Origin: Methanocella paludicola SANAE
GTDB taxonomy: Archaea; Halobacteriota; Methanocellia; Methanocellales; Methanocellaceae
DNA: 64,000 nt
Direction: 5' to 3'
NCBI RefSeq assembly: GCF_000011005.1
Contig: NC_013665.1
Span: 620,001-684,000 of the forward strand
Positions within the stretch are counted from its first letter, which is position 1, and every line of letters starts with the position of its first letter. A model generated the notes under the pieces. That model saw only the letters and a program-made list of their open reading frames with translations. It had not been told where the DNA came from and searched no databases. Below, one piece after another: positions 16,353 through 25,922 of the stretch. A program made the translations under genes and the position numbers.

Positions 16353-18428
16353 TTACAGGTGCTCAACCCGAATATTCCCTGTCTTACCGATCGTCTCAAA
16401 GGTCGTCTTCTCGCCCACGCGCTTGAACTCGATACTGATCTTCTCGTTGCCAACGACCATGTTCTTGATCGTCACCAGGCCCAGCCAGTCGGGCAGCGTG
16501 GGGTTCACGTAAAGGACATTATTGGGCGCGTCCGGGTAGAGGCCCAGCATGGTCTGAATGAACAGGACGATGCTCCCCGAGGCCCAGGCCTGGGGGCTGC
16601 AGGTCGAATGATAGATGACCGGAGCCTTATCCTCCTCCCTCGGGTAGCCGCTAAATAGCTCGGGCAGCCTGTAGTCGAAGTGCTTGCTGGCTTCGATGAG
16701 GGACGTGATGACGTGGTTCGCCTCCTTCGCGTAGCCGTACTTCTTCAGTCCCCACGCGATGAGCGAATTATCGTGCGGCCAGATGGAGCCGTTATGGTAG
16801 CTTTCCGGATCGTAAGCCGCCTCCTTCGAGGACAGCGTACGTATGCCCCAGCCGGAGAACATCTCGGGCTGCATGAACCGCTTTACAATAGTGTCCGCCC
16901 GGCTCTCCGGGATGATGCCCGACCAGAAGCCGTGGCCAGGGTTGCTGGTGATCGAGTTCACCTGGCGCTTATCCTTGTCCAGCGCCTCGGCATAAAAGTC
17001 GTTCTCGCGCATCCAGAATATATCCTCGAACCGGTCCCTGAGCGGGGCGCTCTCCGAGAGCATTTTCCGCGCGAGGTCGCCGTCCGGGTACAGGCCTGCG
17101 AAGCGCTTTTTCGCGTCGTACGCGTAGCCCTGCACCTCCGAGAGGGCGATGGGCGGCGCTGCCAGCCGGCCGTCGGCGAACACGATGGAGTTGTGCGAGT
17201 CTTTCCAGCCCTGGTTCACCAGGCCCAGCCGCTCCGACATGCGGATATACTCCACGAAGCCGTCCCGGTCGATGTCCCCATAATCGTCGATCCAGCTCAC
17301 CGCCGCCTCGGCGCCCGCCTTCAGGTCCGAGAGAATGCCCGGGTCGGCTGTCCAGTGATAGTACTCCGACAGCAGGACCAGGTACAGCAGCGTCGCGTCG
17401 ATCGTGCCGTAGTACGGCGTGTGCGGGATGTGATGCAGGTTCGCCAGCTCGCCCTCCCGGATCTCGTGCAGGATCTTGCCGGGCTGTTCGTCGGTCCACG
17501 GGTCCACCTTTGTACCCTGGTACAGCGTAAGGAATCTCAGCGTCGACGCTGACAGGGACGGGTTGAGCATCAGCGTCTGAAAACAGGTGATCAGGCTGTC
17601 CCGGCCGAAGATGGTGTCATACCACGGTATGCCGGCGGCAGGGACCAGCAGGTCCTTTTTCGTGTTGATGATGAGCGACCGCAGGTCCAGTATGCACGTC
17701 TCGATGACGTTGTTCATGACCTCGCTGTCGGTGGAGATCTGCGTCAGTCCGCGCTGCCAGCGGTCGTAGGACTCCTCGATCTCCTTCTTGGCTTCCACGA
17801 ACTCCTGGCGAATGACGGGCACTCCGCCCATCGTCATGACCACCTCGACGTCGATCTCCCGCGTTTCGTATGGCGCTATCTCGATGTCGAAGATGGCCGT
17901 GTCCCAGAAGATCTCGGGCGAGGGCTTGAAGTAAAATTCGGTGCGCCGGATAACGTTATCGAGACCCTCGTAGCGCAGGATGATGTTCTTCCCCTCGTCG
18001 CCCTCGATGATGGCCCTCAGTCCCTTACGGTGGAGGTTCACGCCCTTCACTTCGAAGATGTCTCGAAAATCAGTGTCGTAAGAAAGCGAGAGCTTCAATT
18101 TTACGGGGAAGCCATTCGTATTTTTGATGAACATCTTCTCGTAAAAGTTCGTGCTGATGAACATCGTGCGGAGAATATGAAGCGTGCCCTCGGGTATGGC
18201 CTCTCCGTTGGACTTGAGCTCCGGGTTCGTGAGGGAGATGTTGGCGATATAGCCCTTACGGGTAAAGCTCAGCGGTATGAGGGGCTTGCCGTCGAGCTGC
18301 AGCCAGTACAGGTTCAGGTACCGCGTGTCCGACCTGAACAGGCCCAGCGGCGTGCCTCGCGGCACGTTCCCGCTACTATCGGTGACCATGAAGGTCGTGC
18401 CCTCGTTGATGACGATAGTCGCTTCCAT
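16353..18428 (-). CDS. Glycogen debranching enzyme (amylo-alpha-1,6-glucosidase)
   Basis: This 691-residue protein has an N-terminal glycogen-debranching domain (MVTDSSGNVPRGTPLGLFRSD) and a C-terminal alpha/alpha-toroid glucosidase domain with GIPWYDTIFGRDSLI, DEQPGKILHE and SYHNGSIWPHDNSLIAWG. It removes alpha-1,6 branches from glycogen-like storage polysaccharide. In archaea it usually sits beside GT4 transferases and a GH57 amylase. The two GT4 genes are here, but no GH57 gene is in the window. The start lacks a clear ribosome-binding site. Confidence 0.93.
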   Translation of the reverse strand: MEATIVINEGTTFMVTDSSGNVPRGTPLGLFRSDTRYLNLYWLQLDGKPLIPLSFTRKGYIANISLTNPELKSNGEAIPEGTLHILRTMFISTNFYEKMFIKNTNGFPVKLKLSLSYDTDFRDIFEVKGVNLHRKGLRAIIEGDEGKNIILRYEGLDNVIRRTEFYFKPSPEIFWDTAIFDIEIAPYETREIDVEVVMTMGGVPVIRQEFVEAKKEIEESYDRWQRGLTQISTDSEVMNNVIETCILDLRSLIINTKKDLLVPAAGIPWYDTIFGRDSLITCFQTLMLNPSLSASTLRFLTLYQGTKVDPWTDEQPGKILHEIREGELANLHHIPHTPYYGTIDATLLYLVLLSEYYHWTADPGILSDLKAGAEAAVSWIDDYGDIDRDGFVEYIRMSERLGLVNQGWKDSHNSIVFADGRLAAPPIALSEVQGYAYDAKKRFAGLYPDGDLARKMLSESAPLRDRFEDIFWMRENDFYAEALDKDKRQVNSITSNPGHGFWSGIIPESRADTIVKRFMQPEMFSGWGIRTLSSKEAAYDPESYHNGSIWPHDNSLIAWGLKKYGYAKEANHVITSLIEASKHFDYRLPELFSGYPREEDKAPVIYHSTCSPQAWASGSIVLFIQTMLGLYPDAPNNVLYVNPTLPDWLGLVTIKNMVVGNEKISIEFKRVGEKTTFETIGKTGNIRVEHL

Positions 18429-18439
18429 AATGATCGGCG

Positions 18440-19702
18440 CTAGATCATCCGGGACGTCGTACAGCCTGCGCCGTTGATGCCCTGCCGGGGCCTCGCGGCC
18501 TTATTCCCTGCCCGCTGCATGACGCTGTCGCTGATCAGCCGGTCGTACAGATGTTCCATCCGCAGTGCCATTTTTCTCGAATCGAACCGCTCGAGGGCGA
18601 CTTCCCTGCCGTTCTTCCCCAGGTATTCGGCGAGTTCCCTGTCTCCCATGATGCGATCGATGCTTTTTGCAAGCTCTTCAGCAAGCGTTTCCGGATTTTT
18701 ATCCACGATGAGCCCGTTGATGCCCGGATAGGTGCTCTCCACAAGCCCTCCGCTGTTGGTGACGACGACCGGCTTGCTGCAGGCCATGGCCTCCACCGGT
18801 GCGATGCCGAACGCCTCTCCCTTATGGAAGATGGTCGGATAGACGACCACGTCGGCGGCGTTCATATAAAGGGGCATCTCGTCGCCGCTGGCGCTGACGA
18901 AAAGGACGTTCTTCTCCATGTCGTACTTCCTCAGCAACTCCCCTACCCGGGCCTTGAACGGGTCTCTCTCCGCGTCGAAGTCGACGGAGTCCCCATTTCC
19001 GCTCAATACGAGGCAGATATCGGGATACTTATCCTTGAGCAGGGCCGCGGCCATGATGCTATGGAGCGAGCCCTTCGATTCGCAGGCCCTCGCCGGGTGG
19101 AACACGACCTTACGCCCCGCGAGGCCAAGCCGTTCCTTAATGGCATCGCAATCCATTGCGCAGTACCGGTCCAGGTCTATGCCGTGATAGTGGACTTCCA
19201 CCCTGCCGGGGTCCAGCTTCGCATCGAAGATGCACGGGCTCTTCATGTAATAGCTGACGGCCACGATCCTGTCCCACCCGATATCGCTCAACAGGTGCCT
19301 GCAGAGGTCGTCCTCCCAGTAGTTGTGGATGGTGAGCACAATGGGGAGCCCGTATTTTTTCGATAGCCCGTCGAGGCACTCCGCGTGGTCGGGCACGAAA
19401 TAGTGAAAGTTATGGGCGTGGATGATGTCGGGCTCTTCCTGCTCGATGAACCGCTCCATCATCTCGTGGACTCGCAGGTACCTGTCCTCTCCCGCGTCGT
19501 TCAGGCAATAGCGGATGGACATGAGGTCGTTGTCCACGATCCTGCACCACGGGTAAGCTGAGGGGTCCCTGTCCGGATGGGGGGCCGTCAGTAGCGAGAC
19601 CTCGTGCCCCATACGGGCAAGCTCCTCGTAGAGGTACACGAGATGCGACTCCACGCCGCCGACCACAGGAGGGAACGCCCAGTGCATAACGCCTATCTTC
19701 AT
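18440..19702 (-). CDS. Family 4 glycosyltransferase, paralogue A
   Basis: This 420-residue GT-B fold transferase opens with the Gly-rich loop HWAFPPVVGGVESH. The C-terminal donor-binding half has ASDVVVYPTI-type and GEAFGIAPVEAMACSKPVVVTNSGG motifs, where the conserved Glu pair of the EX7E motif contacts the nucleotide sugar. It is a tandem duplicate of the next gene upstream (19805-21070). Next to a debranching enzyme, roles in alpha-glucan synthesis or trehalose-like sugar transfer are likely but not proven. Confidence 0.9.
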   Translation of the reverse strand: MKIGVMHWAFPPVVGGVESHLVYLYEELARMGHEVSLLTAPHPDRDPSAYPWCRIVDNDLMSIRYCLNDAGEDRYLRVHEMMERFIEQEEPDIIHAHNFHYFVPDHAECLDGLSKKYGLPIVLTIHNYWEDDLCRHLLSDIGWDRIVAVSYYMKSPCIFDAKLDPGRVEVHYHGIDLDRYCAMDCDAIKERLGLAGRKVVFHPARACESKGSLHSIMAAALLKDKYPDICLVLSGNGDSVDFDAERDPFKARVGELLRKYDMEKNVLFVSASGDEMPLYMNAADVVVYPTIFHKGEAFGIAPVEAMACSKPVVVTNSGGLVESTYPGINGLIVDKNPETLAEELAKSIDRIMGDRELAEYLGKNGREVALERFDSRKMALRMEHLYDRLISDSVMQRAGNKAARPRQGINGAGCTTSRMI

Positions 19703-19804
19703 AGCATCAACCTAAACCAATTTTCTATTGAAGTTTATTATAGGTACCCTGCGTTAATAGCAACAATGCAGTATGTCGACCTCGTTTTTTCACAGGGCCA
19801 TGCA

Positions 19805-21070
19805 CTAGTGCTCCAGGGTCTTTTTATGGGTGGCAGGCGCGCCGGCCTCGACAGGCGTCTGGATCCCCGGCGGGCTTTCGGCAATCCTGGCCAGTATAAG
19901 CCGATTATACAGGTCCTCCATTCTCAGCCCCATCCGTCCTGCATCGAAACGCTCGATGGCCACCTCCCGGCCGTTCATGCCCAGGTATTCTGAAAGCCCC
20001 GGGCGCTCCAGCAGGCGCTCGATGTTAAGCGCGAGCGTATCGGTCAGCGTCTCCGGGTCGTCGTCCACGACGAGGCCGTTGATGCCGTGCGACGTGCTCT
20101 CCGAGAGGCCGCCGCTGTTCGTTACGATCACCGGGCGGCAGCACGCCATCGCCTCTACGGGCGCGATGCCGAACGCCTCGCCCTGGGGCAGGATCGTCGG
20201 ATAGATGACGATGTCGGCGGCGTTCATGTACACGGGCATCTCGTCCGCCGGAATGCTCACGAACTGGATGTGGTCGGACACCTTCAGGTCATTCAGCATT
20301 TGCTGTACCTTCGCCCTGAAGGCAGGGCGCTCGTTCTCGAAGTCCACCGTATCCCCGTTGCCGCTCAGGACCAGCCTGATGTCAGGGTATTTTCCCTTCA
20401 GCCTGGAGACCGCCTCGATGCTGTGGAGCGTGCCCTTCATCTCGCACATCCGGGCCGGGTGGAAGATCACTTTCCGCCCCGACAGGCCGAGCCTTTCCTT
20501 GAGCGCCTCCCGGTCTCCGCTGGCCCTGTATTTCCCGAGGTCTATGCCATGATAGTGCACTTCCACTTTATCCGGGGGAAGCCCCGCGTCGAACAGGCAG
20601 GACCTTTTCAGGTGATAGCTGACGGATACGATCATGTTCCAGCCGATATCGGCCAGCAGATGCCGGCACAGGTCGTCCTCCCAGTAGTTATGGATGGTCA
20701 GCACGATCGGTATGCCGTACTTTTTTGCGAGTATCCCCAGCGCCTCCGCGTGATCGGGGAAAAAGTAGTGCAGGTTGTGGGCGTGTATGACGTCGGGCGA
20801 AAAGTCCCGTATGTAGCTCTCCATCATCGTGTACACGCGGTCCCATCTTTCAGGGCCTGCCGGGACCTTAAGCAGGCCGGCGATGCTCATCAGCTCGTTC
20901 GAGGCGACCTTGCACCAGCCGATGTCGCCATCATCCCTCAGGGGGTGAGGCGCCGTCAGGAACGATATGTCATGGCCCATGCGGGCAAGCTCAGTATAAA
21001 GATAGATAAGATGCGACTCAACCCCTCCTACGACAGGTGGAAAAGCCCAGTGTACAACCCCAATTCTCAT
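19805..21070 (-). CDS. Family 4 glycosyltransferase, paralogue B
   Basis: This 421-residue GT-B transferase is closely similar in length and sequence to the neighbour at 18440. It shares HWAFPPVVGGVESHL at the N-terminus, the HNYWEDDLCRHLL segment, the VEVHYHGIDL segment, and GEAFGIAPVEAMACCRPVIV. The two start regions also resemble each other (GATGCTATGA). Duplication followed by divergence is the simplest explanation. It is probably co-transcribed with paralogue A and the debranching enzyme, although a 102-base gap separates the paralogues. Confidence 0.9.
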   Translation of the reverse strand: MRIGVVHWAFPPVVGGVESHLIYLYTELARMGHDISFLTAPHPLRDDGDIGWCKVASNELMSIAGLLKVPAGPERWDRVYTMMESYIRDFSPDVIHAHNLHYFFPDHAEALGILAKKYGIPIVLTIHNYWEDDLCRHLLADIGWNMIVSVSYHLKRSCLFDAGLPPDKVEVHYHGIDLGKYRASGDREALKERLGLSGRKVIFHPARMCEMKGTLHSIEAVSRLKGKYPDIRLVLSGNGDTVDFENERPAFRAKVQQMLNDLKVSDHIQFVSIPADEMPVYMNAADIVIYPTILPQGEAFGIAPVEAMACCRPVIVTNSGGLSESTSHGINGLVVDDDPETLTDTLALNIERLLERPGLSEYLGMNGREVAIERFDAGRMGLRMEDLYNRLILARIAESPPGIQTPVEAGAPATHKKTLEH

Positions 21071-21175
21071 AGCATCATCCCACTTTCAGTAAGCAGCGGA
21101 TTTAATTATAGGTACGCAGCTTAAAATACAGTAATTGTGCCTCGATGGATTTTTTTTCACATCGCGAGCAGGAGC

Positions 21176-21463
21176 TCAGCCTCCCGCCATCGGCGGCAGG
21201 ATGGTGACCACGTCGCCGTCCTTGAGCTCGGTATCCAGCCCCCGGAGGGAGCGGGCCTCCCTGGAATTAATAAATACTGCGATGTGCTCGTTCATTTTAC
21301 CAGTGGCCGCATCGTAGATGCGCTTCCGGAAATCGGGCCTCGCAAGCTTCGAAAGCTCCTCCATCAGGCCTTTTAAGGTAAATCCCCGCCTGGCTTCGAA
21401 AGAATATCGTGGGCGGTCGAACAGGCTCCGGGCATATCCCACGATATCCACGCAGACAGCCAT
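21176..21463 (-). CDS. MoaD/ThiS family ubiquitin-like sulfur carrier
   Basis: About 95 residues: a beta-grasp protein ending in the activated Gly-Gly tail (ILPPMAGG). It can serve as the small subunit of molybdopterin synthase or as an archaeal small modifier protein. ATG 21463 follows the stop of the tungsten oxidoreductase gene. A GTG at 21469 that overlaps that stop is an alternative start. Its place directly after an AOR-type gene suggests it is dedicated to the tungsten cofactor of that enzyme. Confidence 0.85.
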   Translation of the reverse strand: MAVCVDIVGYARSLFDRPRYSFEARRGFTLKGLMEELSKLARPDFRKRIYDAATGKMNEHIAVFINSREARSLRGLDTELKDGDVVTILPPMAGG

Positions 21464-21465
21464 GA

Positions 21466-23358
21466 TCACGCTGCCCTGGCCTCCTCCGGGCCGATGCCCG
21501 CGGCCCTGAGCTCGTCGGCGACGAAATCCAGGCCGAGCTCGCGCAGCTTTTGCGGACCTGGCACGCCGTTCTCATCCCACCCGCAGAGCTCGTAGTACTT
21601 CGAGAGCATTTTCTCGACGTGGGCCATGCCGCCTTTCGCCATGCCTTCCTTTAGGGGCTCTGTGGAGAACTTTTTCGGCAGCGAGTCCTGCGCCCGGCCC
21701 AGGCCTTCCCGCGCGCCGAACGCCCGGGCAATGTTAATAGACCGCTCCCCCGTCTCCCAGAACTCATGCCACTGGTAGTTGAAGCCCGTGGCCGCGTTCG
21801 CCAGCAGGATGAAATCGCCCTCCAGGCTTAGCTCGTTGCCCGCGAACCGGCATACGCACAAACAGTCCAGGACTGCCGAGCCTTCGTTCTCCCTCTTGAT
21901 CAGCGACGGCTTATCCTCGGTCGTGAACGGGTCAGTGCGCTCAGCCGAGGACAGCCACTCTTTGTTAAATACCCATGGTTTCAGGTGGTCTGCGCCCCGC
22001 TCGCATCTCGCGTATGACAGCGCAGTGCCCTCTCCGCTCCGGGGGTCATATGATGGGATCTCCATGCCCTTGACCTGCGGGGCAAAGTCCATGGAGCCTT
22101 TGCCTATTTCCTCCGTCGCCCTGAGACAGCCGTTCGCCACTAGCCTGCCCAGCGTGCCCTCGCCCCTGCCGGCCGCGTTGATTGCGGCCATCCAGGCGTC
22201 CACGCTCCCGAACCTCAGGTCGACATCGTTGGTCATGTCCTTCCCGATGAGGCCTTTCTCGTAGCAGTCCATTAAAAACGCGATGGTGTCGCCCACGGAC
22301 ATGGTATCGAGCCCGTACCCGTCAAGTATGTAGTCGGCCAGCGATATGGCCTTCGGGTCATTAATGCCGCAGTTCGACCCGAGGAGGCCGACGGTCTCGT
22401 ACTCCGGGCCGTCGTCGATCTTCCCCTCGAATCCCGGCTGCTCAAGAACGTGGAAGTGGGTGCACTTCACCGTGCAGTTCCAGCACGGGTGCCAGTTTTT
22501 TCCGTCGTTCCACAGGACGGTTTTCAGGGCGTCTCCATCGATCCTGTCGGCCTCCGGGTTCATTTCTCCCGAGAAGTCGTTATACGGCAGCGCCCCCGCC
22601 GCGTTGACGCCTAACAGGATGTTGGGCGTGCCGCGGAGACGGAGCGCATCAGAGGTCACGGGATTCTTATTCAGCCGGGCGTTCTGCTCTTTCACCAGGC
22701 CCATCATGGTCTTAGGATCGTGTAGCTGGGGACGCTTGCTCCCGAGGACGGATACTGCTTTCAGGTTCTTGCTGCCCATGACGGCCCCCACGCCGCCCCT
22801 GGCAGCCGCCCGGGCGTCGGCGATGATGGCCGCGAGCAGATCTTTTCTCTCGCCCGCAGGGCCGATACTCAAGACCTTTATAGGCTTCTTCGTAGGCCCG
22901 TGGAGCTTCTTGATCTCGGCCTCCGTCTGCCACGTGTCCATGCCCCACAGGTTCCTGGCGCTCAATAATCGTATGTCATCGTCCTGTATGTGGATCCTGA
23001 CAGGCTCTGCGGAGGCGCCCTCCAGGATGACGCCGTCGTATCCGGCGAACCTCAGCTCCGGGCCCCAGAATCCGCCCATGTACGAGTCGGTGAACGTCCC
23101 GGTCGACGGCGACTTCGTCGCCGCCACCGTGCGGTTTCCAAGCGGGGCCGGTGTGCCCGTAAGGGTGCCCGTGAACAAGTATAGCTTATTATCCGGCCCT
23201 AGCGGGTCCGTGCCTCTTTTAATTTCTTTAAAAGCATAATACGCTGCCAGCCCCTTGCCGCCCAGGTACTTCCTGGCATCGCCCTCGTCGTAGTCCTCGA
23301 TATTGACGCTGCCGTCGGTCAGGTTAACACGGATCAGCCTGCCGCTAAGTCCCTTCAC
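21466..23358 (-). CDS. Aldehyde:ferredoxin oxidoreductase family tungsten enzyme
   Basis: This 630-residue protein follows the AOR family from end to end: GLSGRLIRVNLTDG at the start, PAPLGNRTVAATKSP, the central Cys cluster CWNCTVKC and the late Cys in LDCLCVCRFAG that complete a [4Fe-4S] site. Such enzymes oxidise aldehydes to acids and reduce ferredoxin, using a tungsten bis-pyranopterin. The start is a GTG overlapping the aldolase stop (GTGA). With an aldolase before it and MoaD after it, glyceraldehyde or another aldolase product is a plausible substrate. Confidence 0.92.
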   Translation of the reverse strand: MKGLSGRLIRVNLTDGSVNIEDYDEGDARKYLGGKGLAAYYAFKEIKRGTDPLGPDNKLYLFTGTLTGTPAPLGNRTVAATKSPSTGTFTDSYMGGFWGPELRFAGYDGVILEGASAEPVRIHIQDDDIRLLSARNLWGMDTWQTEAEIKKLHGPTKKPIKVLSIGPAGERKDLLAAIIADARAAARGGVGAVMGSKNLKAVSVLGSKRPQLHDPKTMMGLVKEQNARLNKNPVTSDALRLRGTPNILLGVNAAGALPYNDFSGEMNPEADRIDGDALKTVLWNDGKNWHPCWNCTVKCTHFHVLEQPGFEGKIDDGPEYETVGLLGSNCGINDPKAISLADYILDGYGLDTMSVGDTIAFLMDCYEKGLIGKDMTNDVDLRFGSVDAWMAAINAAGRGEGTLGRLVANGCLRATEEIGKGSMDFAPQVKGMEIPSYDPRSGEGTALSYARCERGADHLKPWVFNKEWLSSAERTDPFTTEDKPSLIKRENEGSAVLDCLCVCRFAGNELSLEGDFILLANAATGFNYQWHEFWETGERSINIARAFGAREGLGRAQDSLPKKFSTEPLKEGMAKGGMAHVEKMLSKYYELCGWDENGVPGPQKLRELGLDFVADELRAAGIGPEEARAA

Positions 23359-24248
23359 ACGACCACCTCACTCATGGCCTTCGCCCCCTTCATATAATCG
23401 TCAACAATTAGTTTTTCAGCGTCCGACAGGCCCTCCAGGGGCGGCCTGACGTGCCCTCCGGGAAGCCCCTGCCCGGATAGCATGTACTTGACCGCCGCGG
23501 GAAACGTTCCCACGCTCATCGCCCTGATGATGTCGTTCAGCCTGCCCTGCATGGCGAACGTCTTATCCATGTCGCCGTCGATCGCGGCCCGGTACATCTC
23601 GACGCACGCCCGGGGCGCGACCGAAGCGCTGCCGATCAGCATGCCCTTAGCGCCCATACATATCCCGTAGCTGACCAGGGGATCGGCGCCTACCATGACT
23701 GAAAAGCCCTCTGGAGCCCTGCGAATGAACTCCATCAGCTTCACCGGGTCGCCCTCGCTGTCCTTAAGCCCCACGATACGCCCGTCCCCCGCGAACGCGT
23801 CCATGATGTCCGGAGTCAGCCGGTTCCCGGAGAACTGCGGGATGTTATATGCCATGACGGGCATGTCGGCCTTTTCCGCTATGTCGAGATAGTGCCGGGC
23901 CATGCCTTTGGCCGTCGGATGATAAAAATAGGGCTCGACCGCGATGACGGCGTCGACGCCGATGTCCTTCAGGAACAGCGCCATCCGTATGGTCTCCCTC
24001 GTCGATGGGCAGCCCGCGTTGGCGATGATCTCCAGCTTATCGGCCGCTCCCACGATGATCTCCGCCGCCCGCCTGCGCTCCTGCCCGCTCATCATGGCGA
24101 ACTCGCCGATGGTGCCCAGCACGAGCAGGCCGTTCACCCCTGTGTTATTAAAGTATGACACGAGGTCCCTCAGACCGGTCTCGTCCAGGTCCCCGTTTCG
24201 CATGAAGGGCGTGGGCATTGCCGGATAGACTCCTGCCGGATGATACAA
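23355..24248 (-). CDS. DapA-family Schiff-base aldolase/lyase
   Basis: This roughly 297-residue TIM-barrel enzyme of the dihydrodipicolinate synthase / N-acetylneuraminate lyase / keto-deoxy-gluconate aldolase group carries GTIGEFAMMS, the Tyr-containing MAYNIPQFSG and the Schiff-base Lys in VGLKDSEGD. The start is taken as the TTG at 24248, ten bases after a strong GGAGG. A longer TTG start would include that site. Because it is coupled to an AOR-type enzyme rather than to lysine genes, a sugar-acid aldolase role seems more likely than DapA. Confidence 0.85.
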   Translation of the reverse strand: MYHPAGVYPAMPTPFMRNGDLDETGLRDLVSYFNNTGVNGLLVLGTIGEFAMMSGQERRRAAEIIVGAADKLEIIANAGCPSTRETIRMALFLKDIGVDAVIAVEPYFYHPTAKGMARHYLDIAEKADMPVMAYNIPQFSGNRLTPDIMDAFAGDGRIVGLKDSEGDPVKLMEFIRRAPEGFSVMVGADPLVSYGICMGAKGMLIGSASVAPRACVEMYRAAIDGDMDKTFAMQGRLNDIIRAMSVGTFPAAVKYMLSGQGLPGGHVRPPLEGLSDAEKLIVDDYMKGAKAMSEVVV

Positions 24249-24333
24249 GAAAAGATTTCCTCCTCTCAATGTGTATTTTTCAATTTTAATTAGAGGAGTT
24301 TAATGGTTGGCTGGATTTAACGCGGGGGCTCAA

Positions 24334-25163
24334 CACGGCGGGCACGGAGGGCACGGTTGCCTTAGAATTATAGTGCTGTTGGATTAGCCTTATTTGTCTC
24401 AACCACCCCGCTTTAAGCCCGCTAAGAGGCATAAGTCCGCGAAGACTGCTTCGAGCCCAAAGACCGCGAAGCTTACGCGAAGACCGCGAAGCCATATTGA
24501 AAAATCATATAATTTAAAATGAATAATGACTTATCCGCGTTTTTGGGATAAACATTTTCTATCCTTTTCTCGTTATGCCGTCGTTGAGTGTCCTTAACCA
24601 CAGGGGCGCAGAGCGCACGGGAGTTTCACAGAATTTTTTTATAATTTGAGTCACAGAGAACTCAGAGCCCGGTTTATTTGCTTACCCGGGACACAGAGTT
24701 TATCGAGGCACGGTTGACCAATAAACAATTTAGCAGGTTTATCCTCGCCAGTGCCTCTAACAACTCCGTGCCTCAGGTTAGTTATAAACCCGTCCCCTGT
24801 GCCCTCTGAGCCTCCATCTATAAGAAAACTCTGTGTAACTCTGCGCTCTCTCTGCCCCTGTGGTTGGACCACTCCGAGATGGCATAGCGGAAAAACGAGT
24901 ATAGGCATTGGCTAAAGCAATTTATCATCCCAAAAATTCACAAGAACCTGAATAATTGAAAGTAATAATTAATTCTTTAAGAAAGTCTTCGCGGTCTTTG
25001 CGTAAGCTTCGCGGTCTTCGGGCTCGAAACAGTCTTCGCGGGCTTATGCCTCTGAGCAGGCTTTGATGGCATGAGCGGATAATTATTCAACGCTAAAAAA
25101 CGGGGGTCTCCTAAGGGGTATCAACCCCCTTCTGGATAGAAAAAGTCCTCCGTGCCCGCCGTG
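24334..25163. repeat. Long nested inverted-repeat element, family 1, copy 1
   Basis: This gene-free 830-bp stretch folds on itself at several levels. The outer arms CACGGCGGGCACGGAGG (24334-24350) and their exact complement (25147-25163) enclose a second pair of about 70-bp arms rich in GCGAAG words (24421-24492 and 24985-25056). These enclose a third pair rich in CACAGAG words (about 24590-24690 and 24830-24877), with a 53-bp centre at 24705-24757. The centre recurs inverted at 36833-36885 with one mismatch. No transposase or credible coding frame is present. This covers the whole gap between the aldolase and Nudix genes. Confidence 0.85.
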
Positions 25164-25170
25164 GCTGACC

Positions 25171-25536
25171 TCAGTGTGCACTGTGGTATTTGCGGGCAGC
25201 GTCCAGCATGCGCGTGTATTCAACGAGCGGGAACGAGAGATTATCCGGTAATTCCTTAAAGAGCTTCACTTCCGCTATCTCGCGGGCATCGGGCGTGGTG
25301 GACAGCTTCTTACCAACGTCGCCCATGTAGACGAGCCCTCCGTCCTCGATCTCGATCACATTCAGGCCGCCTACATCGTAGCCGGTCTCCTCCCGGAACT
25401 CACGGACAGCAGCTTCCCCGGGGGACTCTCCGGCATTCACCTTACCCCCGGGCATTTCCCAGGAGCGGCGGGCGTGCCGGACCATCAAGAACTCGTCACC
25501 ATGAAAGGCGATGACATAAACGTAGCTAATGCTCAT
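25171..25536 (-). CDS. Nudix hydrolase (MutT-like)
   Basis: This 121-residue protein has a complete Nudix box, from GGKVNAGESPGEAAVREF to REETGYDV, which binds Mg2+ and hydrolyses a nucleoside diphosphate linked to another moiety. The short length and MPGGK element resemble MutT-type 8-oxo-dGTP or ADP-ribose hydrolases. The substrate cannot be assigned. Its stop is only eight bases from the end of the family 1 repeat element. Confidence 0.9.
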   Translation of the reverse strand: MSISYVYVIAFHGDEFLMVRHARRSWEMPGGKVNAGESPGEAAVREFREETGYDVGGLNVIEIEDGGLVYMGDVGKKLSTTPDAREIAEVKLFKELPDNLSFPLVEYTRMLDAARKYHSAH

Positions 25537-25613
25537 TCATTCACGACAAAAAAGTGCATACTCTATGCGAAGGTAAAACGTTTTCCGTCGCATAGAGCCT
25601 GAACTTTAAGATC

Positions 25614-25922
25614 TCAGATAGACAGGAGAGCTGTCTGAACGATGCCCTCGTACTTCTCCTTAAGGCTGTACTCGTACTTAGCATCGTACGAGTTCTTGTG
25701 GGCGTGCAGGATGCCGAGCTTGGAGTGGATGACTCCCAGCATGGCGGTCACCTGTTTCAGCGTGATGCTGAAGCCGCGCTCCATCAAGATCCGGTGCAGC
25801 GTGTCGGCGGTCAGGCTCTTCATCTTAACGAATGCCTGAAGTACGATCCTCCTTATACCCTGGACATCGGTCGCCAGATAGTCGTGCAACCTTTTGGTTA
25901 TCTCGTTTACGACAAAATCCAT
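25614..25922 (-). CDS. Small winged-helix-like archaeal protein (DUF2551-like)
   Basis: This 102-residue protein has a helical, HTH-like organisation (AFVKMKSLTADTLHRILMERGFSITLKQV) followed by a beta-hairpin-like segment (KNSYDAKYEYSLKEKYEG). It resembles the DUF2551 group of methanogen proteins, probably DNA-binding but unassigned. GGGGAT lies just before the ATG, and the 250 bases upstream are A/T-rich and promoter-like. The family name is given from memory of its pattern. Confidence 0.65.
   Translation of the reverse strand: MDFVVNEITKRLHDYLATDVQGIRRIVLQAFVKMKSLTADTLHRILMERGFSITLKQVTAMLGVIHSKLGILHAHKNSYDAKYEYSLKEKYEGIVQTALLSI

Noticed and set aside
24651-24908. 85-codon open frame in the first family 1 repeat
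   Set aside because: It lies wholly inside the inverted-repeat arms and core, has no start signal, and its sequence simply follows the repeat words.
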